This document shows positions 26,240 through 35,359 of a stretch of 64,000 nucleotides of DNA, piece after piece. A program made the translations under genes and the position numbers. Origin of the DNA: Ruegeria aquimaris. GTDB taxonomy: Bacteria > Pseudomonadota > Alphaproteobacteria > Rhodobacterales > Rhodobacteraceae. The number at the start of each line of letters is the position of its first letter. The first letter of the stretch is position 1. The DNA lies in contig NZ_JAOWLB010000014.1 in assembly GCF_025751555.1 (NCBI RefSeq), positions 1 to 64,000 of the forward strand. The letters run 5' to 3'. The notes under the pieces were generated by a model, which saw only the letters and a program-made list of their open reading frames with translations, ran no database searches and was not told the DNA's origin.

Positions 26240-27369
26240 GGCCGCACCAGACAGGCGGTGGCCAGCGCCGCGATACCTTCGCCACGACCGGTGAAACCCA
26301 GCCGCTCGGATGTGGTGGCCTTGACCGAGATACGGGTCGAATCCAGCCCCATGACCCGGGCCATTTCTGCTTGCATCGCAATGGCATGCGGGCCGATCTT
26401 GGGGTATTCGCAGACCAGCGTGCAGTCGATGTTCGACACGGTGTAGCCGCGTGCGCGCACCAGATCGACGGCGTGACGCAGGAAGATCTCGCTGGCGGCG
26501 CCCTTCCATTGCGGGTCCGAGGGCGGGAAGTGGCGGCCGATATCGCCTTCGGCCAGCGCGCCATAGAGCGCGTCCGTCACTGCATGCATGCCGACATCGG
26601 CATCGGAATGGCCTTGCAGACCGCGCTGGTGCGGTACCCGCACCCCGCAGAGCATCACGTGATCGCCGGGGCCGAACCGGTGCACGTCATATCCATTGCC
26701 CAGTCTTACATCCATGTCCTGCCTCAATATGCGTTCGGCGCGGGCGAAATCCTCGGGCCGGGTTATTTTCAGATTATCCGGCTCGCCCGGCACGATGGCA
26801 ATGTCCAGCCCGGCGGCGCGGGCGACCTCTACATCATCGGCGGCACCGCCCGGATGGGCGGCATGGGCGGCGCGGATGGCGTCATAGTGAAATCCCTGCG
26901 GCGTCTGCGCAGCATAGAGGCCATCACGGCTGCGCGTACCGGTGACGAGGTCATCGGCGCCGGTCCAGAGTGCGTCGGTCACAGCGAGGCCGGGAGCCGC
27001 CGCAGGATGGGTGTCGAGCGCATTCAGAATGGCGCCGATCAGGTCGGGCGAAACACAGGGCCGGGCCACGTCATGGATCAGCACCTTGGTGATGCCTAGC
27101 CTGTCGAGCGCCGCCAGCCCATTGCGCACCGATCCCGCGCGGTCCGCGCCACCTTGGGCGAGGATCAGCGGGCGTTGCGAGAACTCGGCCCAGCCGTCGT
27201 GATCCTCGGGGTTCAGGACAAGTACGACATGGCCGATCTGGGGGATTGCGAAACGGTCGAGTGTCCAGTCGACCACCCGGCGGCCCGCCAGCATACGCCA
27301 CTGTTTCGGCAGGTCGCCCCCGGCGCGGGTTCCGCGCCCGGCGGCGACGATGATGGCGGCAGTCGTCAT
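26236..27369 (-). CDS. ispDF: bifunctional IspD/IspF (MEP pathway)
   Basis: A 377-residue fusion of two non-mevalonate isoprenoid enzymes. The N-terminal IspD half (MEP cytidylyltransferase) has the CTP-binding loop [16 protein letters not shown]. The C-terminal IspF half (2C-methyl-D-erythritol 2,4-cyclodiphosphate synthase) has GNGYDVHRF with the zinc-binding Asp and His, and [20 protein letters not shown]. Together they carry out two non-consecutive steps. Fusion of ispD and ispF is common in alphaproteobacteria. ATG 27369 has no strong ribosome-binding site but is the only start matching family length. Heads the pgpA-cinA unit; divergent from dusB. Confidence 0.96.
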   Translation of the reverse strand: MTTAAIIVAAGRGTRAGGDLPKQWRMLAGRRVVDWTLDRFAIPQIGHVVLVLNPEDHDGWAEFSQRPLILAQGGADRAGSVRNGLAALDRLGITKVLIHDVARPCVSPDLIGAILNALDTHPAAAPGLAVTDALWTGADDLVTGTRSRDGLYAAQTPQGFHYDAIRAAHAAHPGGAADDVEVARAAGLDIAIVPGEPDNLKITRPEDFARAERILRQDMDVRLGNGYDVHRFGPGDHVMLCGVRVPHQRGLQGHSDADVGMHAVTDALYGALAEGDIGRHFPPSDPQWKGAASEIFLRHAVDLVRARGYTVSNIDCTLVCEYPKIGPHAIAMQAEMARVMGLDSTRISVKATTSERLGFTGRGEGIAALATACLVRP

Positions 27370-27552
27370 TGAAATCCTCAGGGTTATTCCGGCCGATGTT
27401 TATGAGGTGACGTGTTCGGTGGCAATCACTCGGCGTAAGTTGATTAAAAATTGTGCAGTTGCGTATTTCTTCCGCCTTGAGCCCGGTGGTTTCATTGTGC
27501 AAAGGGCATGACCTCGGTACCACTGGCTCAACTGCGCAAGGATTAGGCAGAC

Positions 27553-28536
27553 GTGACCCTGCATCTTGGAGAGAAAACACTGACCCCGCCGGTCCTGCTG
27601 GCGCCGATGGCCGGAATCACCGACCGGCCGTTCCGCGACCTGGTCATGGAGTTCGGGGCCGGGCTGGTTGTCAGCGAAATGGTGGCAAGCCAGGAGATGG
27701 TTCAGGCCAAACCGGGCGTGCGCGAGCGTGCGGAACTGTCGGCGGATGTGGAGAACACCGCCGTGCAACTGGCCGGGCGCGAGGTGCACTGGATCGCCGA
27801 GGCCGCGCGCCAGGTGGCGGACCGGGGCGCCCGGATCATCGACATCAACATGGGGTGCCCGGCCAAGAAGGTGACGAACGGCTATTCCGGTTCGGCCCTG
27901 CTGAAGACGCCCGACCATGCGCTGCGTCTGATCGAGGCGGTGGTCGAGGCGGTTGACGTGCCGGTCACGCTGAAGACCCGGCTGGGCTGGGACGAACACC
28001 TGATGAATGCCGCTGACGTCGCGCGCCGGGCGCAAGAGGCCGGGGTGCAGATGGTGACCATCCACGGGCGGACCCGCTGCCAGTTCTACAAGGGGCAGGC
28101 GGATTGGGCGGCGATCCGGCCCGTGCGCGATGCGGTGCGCGTGCCGCTGATCGCCAATGGAGACATTGTCGATGCCGCTACCGCTCGGGACGCCTTGGCG
28201 CAATCAGGCGCGGACGGGGTGATGGTGGGGCGGGGTGCCCAGGGTAGGCCCTGGGCGCTAGCCGAAATCTCAAACGCGCTCTATGGCTCGCCGGCGCCCG
28301 AGATCCCGCGTGGCCTGACGCTGGTCGATATGGTGATCCGGCATTACGAGGCAATGCTGTCCTTCTATGGAACGGACCTGGGGTTGCGCGTCGCGCGCAA
28401 GCATCTGGGTTGGTACATGGACGAGGCGGGCACGCCCGCCCCCCTGCGCAAGTCGATTCTGACCAGCCGCGACCCGGTCGCCGTGATCCGCCTGTTGGCA
28501 GATGCGCTGATGCCGGGAACGGAGGCCGCGGCATGA
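27553..28536 (+). CDS. dusB: tRNA-dihydrouridine synthase B
   Basis: A 327-residue FMN flavoprotein that reduces uridines in tRNA. It has the early APMAGITDRPFRDL motif, catalytic Cys in MGCPAKKVTNGYSGSALL, and KTRLGWDE and VTIHGRTRCQFY blocks later. The start is GTG 27553 with AAGGA upstream. Its stop overlaps the ntrB start (ATGA), so it heads the ntr operon, as in Rhodobacter and Rhizobium relatives where it was first called nifR3. Divergent from ispDF with 183 bases between. Confidence 0.96.
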   Translation: MTLHLGEKTLTPPVLLAPMAGITDRPFRDLVMEFGAGLVVSEMVASQEMVQAKPGVRERAELSADVENTAVQLAGREVHWIAEAARQVADRGARIIDINMGCPAKKVTNGYSGSALLKTPDHALRLIEAVVEAVDVPVTLKTRLGWDEHLMNAADVARRAQEAGVQMVTIHGRTRCQFYKGQADWAAIRPVRDAVRVPLIANGDIVDAATARDALAQSGADGVMVGRGAQGRPWALAEISNALYGSPAPEIPRGLTLVDMVIRHYEAMLSFYGTDLGLRVARKHLGWYMDEAGTPAPLRKSILTSRDPVAVIRLLADALMPGTEAAA

Positions 28537-29612
28537 TCCAGGACAGCGCCATCTGGACCTCGCTGCCGGTGCCGGCCTTTCTGATCGACGAAAACGACCG
28601 GATCGCCGATGTGAACTCGGCTGCCGAAGGGTTTCTGAACGCCTCGCGCAAATCGGTGCTGGGTTATCCGATCTGGGACCAGCTGGCCATCGACGCACCG
28701 ATCGAGCAGGCGTTCGAGCGCGCGCGCAAGCAGGGCACGCCGCTGTTCGTCAATGACATCGACGTGGGGTCGGGCAGCCGCGCGCCGCTGCAATGCGGGC
28801 TCCAGATCGCGCCTGTCGTGGGCCGTCCCGGCACCATGCTGATGCTGGTCAGCCCGCGCGAGCTGGCCGGGCGCATGACCCAGAGCCATTCGGTTAAATC
28901 GGCGGCGCAATCCGCCATCGGCATGGCCGAGATGCTGGCACATGAGATCAAGAACCCGCTGGCGGGGATCACCGGGGCGGCGCAGCTTTTGAGCATGAAC
29001 CTGGCGGCCGAGGATCTGGAGCTGACCGACCTGATCGTCGAGGAAAGCCGCCGGATCGTGAAGCTCTTGGAGCAGGTCGAGCAGTTCGGCAACCTGAGCA
29101 CGCCGGATTTCAAACCGGTGAACATACATGACGTGCTGGACCGGGCGCGGCGCTCGGCGCTTTTGGGCTTTGGCGCGCATATGGCCATCGTGGAGGATTA
29201 CGATCCTTCGCTGCCACTGGCTTATGGCGACCCCGACCAGCTGTTGCAGGTGATCCTGAACCTGCTCAAGAACGCGTCCGAGGCGGCGCCGGGTGGCGGC
29301 ACGATCCGCTTGCGGACCTATTTCGAGCATTCGTTCCGCCTGCGCCGCAGTGACGGATCCGGCCATTCCCTGCCGCTTCAGATCGAGGTGGTGGATGACG
29401 GGCCGGGCCTGCCGGACGATATTCGCTCAGATATCTTCGACCCGTTCGTGTCCGGGCGCGAGAACGGCACCGGGCTGGGCTTGGCGCTGGTGAGCAAGAT
29501 CATTTCCGACCACGACGGCTGGATTTCCGTCGACTCGGTGCCGGGCCGCACGGTGTTCCGGCTGTCGTTGCAGCGCGTCCCGAAAGGGCGCCAGGAGAAG
29601 GAGAACAACTGA
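28533..29612 (+). CDS. ntrB: nitrogen regulation sensor histidine kinase NtrB
   Basis: A 359-residue soluble sensor kinase: N-terminal PAS domain (about 5-110), HisKA with phosphorylated His137 in [11 protein letters not shown], and a HATPase domain with [20 protein letters not shown] and [12 protein letters not shown]. It phosphorylates or dephosphorylates NtrC in answer to PII proteins, so it reports nitrogen status. ATG 28533 overlaps the dusB stop and its own stop overlaps ntrC (TGATG), giving a coupled dusB-ntrB-ntrC chain. No transmembrane segment is present, as expected. Confidence 0.96.
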   Translation: MIQDSAIWTSLPVPAFLIDENDRIADVNSAAEGFLNASRKSVLGYPIWDQLAIDAPIEQAFERARKQGTPLFVNDIDVGSGSRAPLQCGLQIAPVVGRPGTMLMLVSPRELAGRMTQSHSVKSAAQSAIGMAEMLAHEIKNPLAGITGAAQLLSMNLAAEDLELTDLIVEESRRIVKLLEQVEQFGNLSTPDFKPVNIHDVLDRARRSALLGFGAHMAIVEDYDPSLPLAYGDPDQLLQVILNLLKNASEAAPGGGTIRLRTYFEHSFRLRRSDGSGHSLPLQIEVVDDGPGLPDDIRSDIFDPFVSGRENGTGLGLALVSKIISDHDGWISVDSVPGRTVFRLSLQRVPKGRQEKENN

Positions 29613-30985
29613 TGGATGGTACGGTTCTGGTTGCCGATGACGACAGAACGATCCGGACGGTTCTGACCCAGGCGCTGACGCGCGCCGGATGCAAGGTGCA
29701 TGCGACCTCGAGCCTGACCACGCTGATGCGCTGGGTTGCCGAGGGCAAGGGCGATGTCGTGATCTCGGACGTGATCATGCCGGATGGCAACGGGCTGGAG
29801 ATGCTACCGAAGATCTCGCAGGACCGGCCCGGGCTGCCGGTGATCGTGATCTCGGCGCAGAACACGATCATGACCGCGATTCAGGCGACCGAGGCCGAGG
29901 CCTATGATTATCTGCCGAAACCCTTCGATCTGCCTGACCTGATGAAGCGGACGGCGCGGGCGCTGGAGCACAAGCGTCGCGCGTCGCCCGGTCGGCAGGT
30001 CGAGGAGGTGGCCGAGCGGCCCGATGAGCTGCCGCTGGTCGGGCGCACCCCGACGATGCAGGCGCTGTACCGGCTTGTGGCCAAGGTGATGAACACCGAT
30101 CTGCCGGTGATGATCTCGGGCGAGAGCGGCACCGGAAAGTCACTGATCGCACGCACCATTCACGATTTCTCCGACCGCCGGACCTTGCCCTTTGTCACCG
30201 TCACGGCCTCGGACCTGCAAGAGTTGGAAGGCCCGGTCCGGGTTCTGGCGCGGGTCAAGGGCGGGACGCTGCTGATCGATGAGATTGCCGATATCAGCGA
30301 AGAGATTCAGGCGCGGATCGTCCGGATGATGGATGCGCCCGGCGATTATGTGCCGCGTTTCATGGCGACCAGCCAGACGGACATGGCCGCGGCGATGGAG
30401 CGGGGCAAGGTCCGGCAGGACCTCTATTATCGGCTGTGCGGGGCGCCGATCCATGTGCCCTCGCTGCGGGAACGTGTCGACGACATCCCGCTGTTGACCG
30501 ATTACTTCCTGGCCAAGGGTGAACGTGAGGGCGGGCCGAAACGCTGGTTGAGTAAGGAGGCGGTCGAGTTTTTCCGTGTCTATTCCTGGCCGGGCAACGT
30601 CCGGCAGTTGGAAAACGCGGTGCGGCGCCTGTCGCTGATCAGCCGGGCCGAGGAAATCACCCGGGCCGAGGCGCAGCAGGTTCTGGGCAATCAGCCGGAT
30701 CTTGAACCGGCGCTCGGCGGGAGGGGTGATTCCGAAAAACTCTCGGCTTCGGTGGCGCGTCACTTGCGGCGCTATTTCGATCTGCATGGCAATATGCTGC
30801 CGCCGCCGGGTCTGTATCAGCGTATTCTGCGTGAAGTCGAAGCGCCGCTGATCGAGATCGCGCTGGAGGCTTCGGGCGGAAATCAGGCGAAATGCGCCGA
30901 TTTGCTGGGTATCAACCGGAATACGCTGCGCAAGAAGATCACCGATCTCGATATACAGGTGACACGCCGCCGCAAACTGATGTAA
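29612..30985 (+). CDS. ntrC: response regulator NtrC without GAFTGA motif
   Basis: A 457-residue response regulator: receiver domain with phospho-acceptor Asp53 ([10 protein letters not shown]), a central AAA+ domain with Walker A GESGTGKS at 170-177 and Walker B LLIDE near 220, and a Fis-type HTH at the C-terminus ([20 protein letters not shown]). Between the two Walker motifs, the stretch that normally carries ESELFGHEKGAFTGA is absent: [20 protein letters not shown] runs almost directly into Walker B. GAFTGA contacts sigma-54. Rhodobacter capsulatus NtrC likewise lacks it and works with the housekeeping polymerase, so the same is expected here. One base overlaps ntrB. Confidence 0.95.
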   Translation: MDGTVLVADDDRTIRTVLTQALTRAGCKVHATSSLTTLMRWVAEGKGDVVISDVIMPDGNGLEMLPKISQDRPGLPVIVISAQNTIMTAIQATEAEAYDYLPKPFDLPDLMKRTARALEHKRRASPGRQVEEVAERPDELPLVGRTPTMQALYRLVAKVMNTDLPVMISGESGTGKSLIARTIHDFSDRRTLPFVTVTASDLQELEGPVRVLARVKGGTLLIDEIADISEEIQARIVRMMDAPGDYVPRFMATSQTDMAAAMERGKVRQDLYYRLCGAPIHVPSLRERVDDIPLLTDYFLAKGEREGGPKRWLSKEAVEFFRVYSWPGNVRQLENAVRRLSLISRAEEITRAEAQQVLGNQPDLEPALGGRGDSEKLSASVARHLRRYFDLHGNMLPPPGLYQRILREVEAPLIEIALEASGGNQAKCADLLGINRNTLRKKITDLDIQVTRRRKLM

Positions 30986-31084
30986 TATCGCCACACAAAG
31001 CGTGGCATCCGGGTCGCATCCCGGCAAGGACCACGAAATATGGCGGTTCGTCGCGCAAGCGGCACATCAGGATGAGGGCAGCAG

Positions 31085-33370
31085 GTGGCATCCCGGTCAC
31101 AGAGCGGATCGTTTTTGTCGCTCACCGAATGGCGAAAGACCCGAAAGGCCCGCAATATCGGGGCTTTGGGGCTGGTTCTTCTGGGGCCGGTGCTGACGCT
31201 TGCGACCTATCTGGTGACGGGGCCGTTCGATCTGGGCGCCAGTTCGACGACATTGCGGCTGATCCTGCTGGCGGATCTCGTCTATATCCTGGCGCTTGCG
31301 GCGCTGGTGATCTCGCAGGTGGGGCGGCTGGTGGCCGCGCGGCGCGAGAAATCGGCGGGATCCCGCCTGCACCTGCGCTTGATCGGGGTGTTCACGCTGC
31401 TGGCGCTGATTCCAACGATCACGGTGGCGGTGTTTGCCGGTCTGACCCTGAACATCGGGCTGGAGGGCTGGTTCTCGGACCGGGTGCGCAATGTGGTGGG
31501 AGCGTCGCTGTCGGCGGCCGAGGCTTATGAACAGGAGCACCGGGAGGGGTTGGAGCAGGACGCCCGGGCGCTTGGCCGCTATCTGGACCAGGCGCGCTCG
31601 CTGAACTTCTTTGTCACCGATGCCGAATTGCGCGGCGTGCTGGCCCAGGGGCAGGCGCAGATTCAGCGCGGCCTGCGCGAGGCCTATGTCATCGACGGAA
31701 GTGGGCAGATCAAGGCGCGGGGCGACCGGTCCTATCAGTTCGATTTCGAGGCGCCCAGGGCCGAAGATTTCGCGACCGCGCAGGCCAGGGGCACGGCCGT
31801 CATCCAGGATTGGGACAATAACGAGTTTCGCGCGCTGGTGCCATTGCAGGCCTATCTCGACCGCTACCTATATGTCAGTCGGGTGGTGGATGGCAGCATT
31901 CTGAACCTGCTCGACGACACCAAGGAGACGGTGCACCTGTATCAGCAGCTGGAAAACGAGCGCGGGCGGGTGCTGTTCGAATTTGGGCTGCTCTACCTTG
32001 GGTTCGCGGTCATCCTGATTCTGGCGGCGGTCTGGCTCGGCCTGTGGTTCGCCGAGCGTTTGTCGCGTCCGGTGGGCCAGTTGACCACTGCCGCACAGCG
32101 CGTCGGGGGCGGCGACTTGGGGGTGCAGGTGCCCGAGGACAATGGCGATGACGAGATCGCCATGCTGGGGCGCTATTTCAACCAGATGACGCGGCAGTTG
32201 AAGGGGCAGCGCGACGCGCTGCTGGAAAACACGCACCAGATCGAACGGCGCAGGCGGCTGTTCGATTCGGTGCTGAGTTCTGTTACCTCGGGCGTTGTCG
32301 GGCTGGATGCGCAGGGTTGCGTGACCTTTGTGAACCGTTCGGCCGCGCGGCTCTTGGATTGGTCGGGGGACGAGCAAAGCCTGGCGATCGGGATCGCGGT
32401 TCCCGAGTTTCTGCCGCTGTTCGAAGGGCTGGTGGGAAGCGCGCAGGAAACGGTTCAGGCCGAGATCAAGGTCACCCGCAAGGGCCAGTTGGAGAACCTG
32501 CTGGTGCGCATGTCGACCCGTCGCGGCGAGGATGACACACTCGAAGGTTACGTGATCGCCTTTGACGATGTCACCGATCTAGTCAGCGCCCAGCGGATGG
32601 CGGCCTGGGGCGACGTGGCGCGGCGCATCGCGCATGAGATCAAGAACCCGCTGACACCGATCCAGCTGAGCGCCGAGCGCATCAAGCGCAAGTTCTCGCG
32701 CAAGCTGGACGAAGAGGATTGCGATAGCCTGGAATCCATGACCGACGTGATTGTCCGCCAAACCAATGACTTGCGCCGGATCGTTGACGAGTTCTCGAAG
32801 TTTGCCCGGATGCCCGAGCCTGACCGGCACGAAGAGGACCTGAGCAAACTGGTGCGCGAGGCCGCGGTGTTGCAGCAATCGGGCCAGCCGAGCGTGCATT
32901 TTGTGGTCGATATCCCGGATCAGCCAGTGATGGGTAATGTCGATGCCACCATGTTGGGCCAGGCTCTGACGAACCTGATCAAGAACGCGGGAGAGGCCAT
33001 TGAAAGCCTGGAGAAAAAAGGCGCGCCAGACAATCTGCGGCCGGAGATCCGGGTGCGGCTCGACGGTGAGGGTCCGGGTATTGTGGTGACGATTGCCGAT
33101 AACGGGATCGGGTTGCCCGAGGACCGGGCGCGACTGTTCGAGCCATATGTAACGACGCGCGACGAAGGGACGGGCCTTGGCCTGCCCATCGTCAAGAAGA
33201 TCATCGAGGAACATGGCGGGACGCTTCAGCTCGAAGACGCGCCCGTTTTTGAGGGCCAGGACCATTTCGGCGCGATGGCCGTGATCCGGTTGCCAGCCTA
33301 TGAGCCAGTGCAAAAGTCCGCGACCCTAAGACAGGCGGCAAGAAGCAAAATGAAAGCAGGGACGATATGA
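31085..33370 (+). CDS. ntrY: sensor histidine kinase NtrY
   Basis: A 761-residue membrane kinase. Hydrophobic segments occupy the N-terminal region and a further one near residue 310, followed by HAMP, PAS, HisKA with phospho-His in [17 protein letters not shown] (around residue 518) and a HATPase domain with NLIKNAGEAIESL, DNGIGLPE and GTGLGLPIVKKI. NtrY pairs with NtrX and responds to nitrogen and, in some relatives, redox conditions. The GTG start has GAGGG upstream. 99 bases separate it from ntrC, and it overlaps ntrX by four bases. Confidence 0.95.
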   Translation: MASRSQSGSFLSLTEWRKTRKARNIGALGLVLLGPVLTLATYLVTGPFDLGASSTTLRLILLADLVYILALAALVISQVGRLVAARREKSAGSRLHLRLIGVFTLLALIPTITVAVFAGLTLNIGLEGWFSDRVRNVVGASLSAAEAYEQEHREGLEQDARALGRYLDQARSLNFFVTDAELRGVLAQGQAQIQRGLREAYVIDGSGQIKARGDRSYQFDFEAPRAEDFATAQARGTAVIQDWDNNEFRALVPLQAYLDRYLYVSRVVDGSILNLLDDTKETVHLYQQLENERGRVLFEFGLLYLGFAVILILAAVWLGLWFAERLSRPVGQLTTAAQRVGGGDLGVQVPEDNGDDEIAMLGRYFNQMTRQLKGQRDALLENTHQIERRRRLFDSVLSSVTSGVVGLDAQGCVTFVNRSAARLLDWSGDEQSLAIGIAVPEFLPLFEGLVGSAQETVQAEIKVTRKGQLENLLVRMSTRRGEDDTLEGYVIAFDDVTDLVSAQRMAAWGDVARRIAHEIKNPLTPIQLSAERIKRKFSRKLDEEDCDSLESMTDVIVRQTNDLRRIVDEFSKFARMPEPDRHEEDLSKLVREAAVLQQSGQPSVHFVVDIPDQPVMGNVDATMLGQALTNLIKNAGEAIESLEKKGAPDNLRPEIRVRLDGEGPGIVVTIADNGIGLPEDRARLFEPYVTTRDEGTGLGLPIVKKIIEEHGGTLQLEDAPVFEGQDHFGAMAVIRLPAYEPVQKSATLRQAARSKMKAGTI

Positions 33371-34776
33371 GCGATATCCTGATTGTTGACGACGAGCGCG
33401 ACATTCGTGAACTGGTGTCGGACATTCTGGAAGACGAAGGCTATGCGACGAGGCTGGCGGGCAATTCCGAAGAGTGTATGGCCGCGATAAACGCGGAACC
33501 GCCTGGGCTGTTGATCCTGGATATCTGGCTCAAGGACAGCCGGATGGACGGGATCGACATCCTCAAGGCGGTGAAGCGGGACAACCCGGATGTGCCGGTG
33601 GTGATCATCTCGGGCCATGGCAATATCGAGATCGCTGTGGCGGCGATCAAGCAGGGCGCCTATGACTTCATCGAGAAGCCGTTCAACATCGACCAGCTGA
33701 TGGTGGTGATCCGGCGGGCGATGGAAACCTCGCGCCTGCGCCGGGAGAATGCGCAGTTGAAACGCCGCGAGGTTTCGACCGCCGAGATGATCGGCCAATC
33801 CGCCGCGTTCCGGGCGATGGTCAACCAGCTCGACAAGGTCACCAAGTCGAACGGGCGCGTCATGCTGCGCGGGCCGGCGGGGTCCGGCAAGGAAATCGCC
33901 GCGCGCTATATCCATGCCCATTCAAACCGGGCCAACGCGCCGTTTGTGACGGTGAACTGTGCCGGTGTCGAACCCGAGCGGATGGAAGAGGTGCTGTTCG
34001 GTCGCGAGACGCCGGAACGTGGCGTCGAGCCGGGGCTGTTGGAACAGGCGCATGGCGGCGTGATCTTTTTCGACGAAGTGGCGGACATGCCGCTGGGCAC
34101 CCAGTCCAAGATCCTGCGGGTTCTGGTCGATCAGCAATTTCAGCGCGTCGGCGGTGCCGACAAGGTCCGGGTGGACCTGCGGGTGATTTCCTCGACCAAC
34201 CGGGATCTGGAAACGGAGATCCAGGCAGAGCGCTTCCGGCAGGAGCTGTATCATCGCCTGAACGTGGTGCCGATCGCCGTGCCCTCGCTGGAGGATCGCC
34301 GCGAGGACATCCCGGTACTGGCCGCGCATTTCATCGAGACCTGTCACCAGAGCCAGGGCCTGCCGTTGCGGGAAATCAGTGAGGAGGCGATTGCGCTGAT
34401 GCAGACCATGCCCTGGCCGGGCAATGTGCGCCAGTTGAAGAACCTGATCGAACGGGTTCTGATCCTGGGCGAAGGCACGGACCCGATCGAGGCCAAGGAA
34501 TTGCCGAGCAACGAGGAAAAGGCCGAGGAAGGGCGGGTCGTTCTGTCCGGCGCGCTGGCGACACTGCCGCTGCGCGAGGCGCGCGAGGCGTTCGAGCGAG
34601 AATACCTGCTGACCCAGATCAACCGGTTTGGCGGCAATATCAGCCGCACCGCCAGCTTTGTCGGCATGGAGCGCAGCGCGCTGCACCGCAAGCTGAAGTC
34701 GCTGGGCGTGGTGACCTCGGGCAAGTCGGGCGCAAGGCTGGCCTTTGCCGATGACGAGGTTGAGGCGGCCGAATAG
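33367..34776 (+). CDS. ntrX: response regulator NtrX
   Basis: A 469-residue response regulator with phospho-acceptor Asp52 (LILDIWLKDS), an AAA+ domain with Walker A GPAGSGKE at 169-176 and Walker B FFDE near 235, and a Fis-type HTH (FGGNISRTASFVGMERSAL). The segment LFGRETPERGVEPGLLEQ replaces the usual GAFTGA loop (about 211-226), so it should not activate sigma-54 polymerase. The family regulates nitrogen metabolism, respiration and cell envelope genes in alphaproteobacteria. It overlaps ntrY by four bases (ATGA). Confidence 0.94.
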   Translation: MSDILIVDDERDIRELVSDILEDEGYATRLAGNSEECMAAINAEPPGLLILDIWLKDSRMDGIDILKAVKRDNPDVPVVIISGHGNIEIAVAAIKQGAYDFIEKPFNIDQLMVVIRRAMETSRLRRENAQLKRREVSTAEMIGQSAAFRAMVNQLDKVTKSNGRVMLRGPAGSGKEIAARYIHAHSNRANAPFVTVNCAGVEPERMEEVLFGRETPERGVEPGLLEQAHGGVIFFDEVADMPLGTQSKILRVLVDQQFQRVGGADKVRVDLRVISSTNRDLETEIQAERFRQELYHRLNVVPIAVPSLEDRREDIPVLAAHFIETCHQSQGLPLREISEEAIALMQTMPWPGNVRQLKNLIERVLILGEGTDPIEAKELPSNEEKAEEGRVVLSGALATLPLREAREAFEREYLLTQINRFGGNISRTASFVGMERSALHRKLKSLGVVTSGKSGARLAFADDEVEAAE

Positions 34777-34784
34777 CCGTCAAA

Positions 34785-35261
34785 CTAGCCGGAGACGGGT
34801 GTCACCACCTGAATGGACCCGTCTTCGAACTTTACGACACAGGATTTCGGCCCAAGCGCGGGCAGCTTGGCCGATTTGACCGGTTGAACCTGGGCCGCGA
34901 CGGTCTGGCTGCACGTGGGCAGTTGCACCGGGGCATAGCCCTTGTCCGCCATGCATTGCTGTTCCACGCGCCCGCGCAGACCGGCATTGGGATCGACGGT
35001 GTAGACGTTGCCGGGCTCCCACCAGCCGGGCGTGGTATAGCACTGGCCTGCCGAATTGCAGACCGTGCGCCCGGGAAAATATATTGGCGGGCTTTGCCTG
35101 ACTTGCGTGGCCACGGGCGCGTCACGCAGCGCCTTGACCTGGCAATCCGTGGTCTCGGATTGCATGCGCGAGACGCTGACGCCTTCGCGATAGTAGATCG
35201 ACAGCGGGCCGCAGCCCGACAGAATCAACGCAACAAGAGGAAGAGAAAGACCGTGTTTCAT
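34785..35261 (-). CDS. lipoprotein of unknown function
   Basis: A 158-residue predicted lipoprotein. The signal peptide ends in the lipobox LSGC (Cys about residue 17), so it should be lipid-anchored at the membrane, with a mature domain containing several cysteines and GQCYTTPGWWEPGN. ATG 35261 puts the lipobox at the right distance; the upstream extension has no such signal. It lies on the opposite strand between ntrX (eight bases from its stop) and trkA, interrupting an otherwise co-directional series. No domain recognised. Confidence 0.75.
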   Translation of the reverse strand: MKHGLSLPLVALILSGCGPLSIYYREGVSVSRMQSETTDCQVKALRDAPVATQVRQSPPIYFPGRTVCNSAGQCYTTPGWWEPGNVYTVDPNAGLRGRVEQQCMADKGYAPVQLPTCSQTVAAQVQPVKSAKLPALGPKSCVVKFEDGSIQVVTPVSG

Positions 35262-35359
35262 AGCCGCGAGAGTGGCACCAACGCGCGGCCAAGACAATTG
35301 AATTGACCCGGTCCCGGGCTTCTGTCATTCAAAAAACCTCAGGCAAAAGGGGCCAGAGC

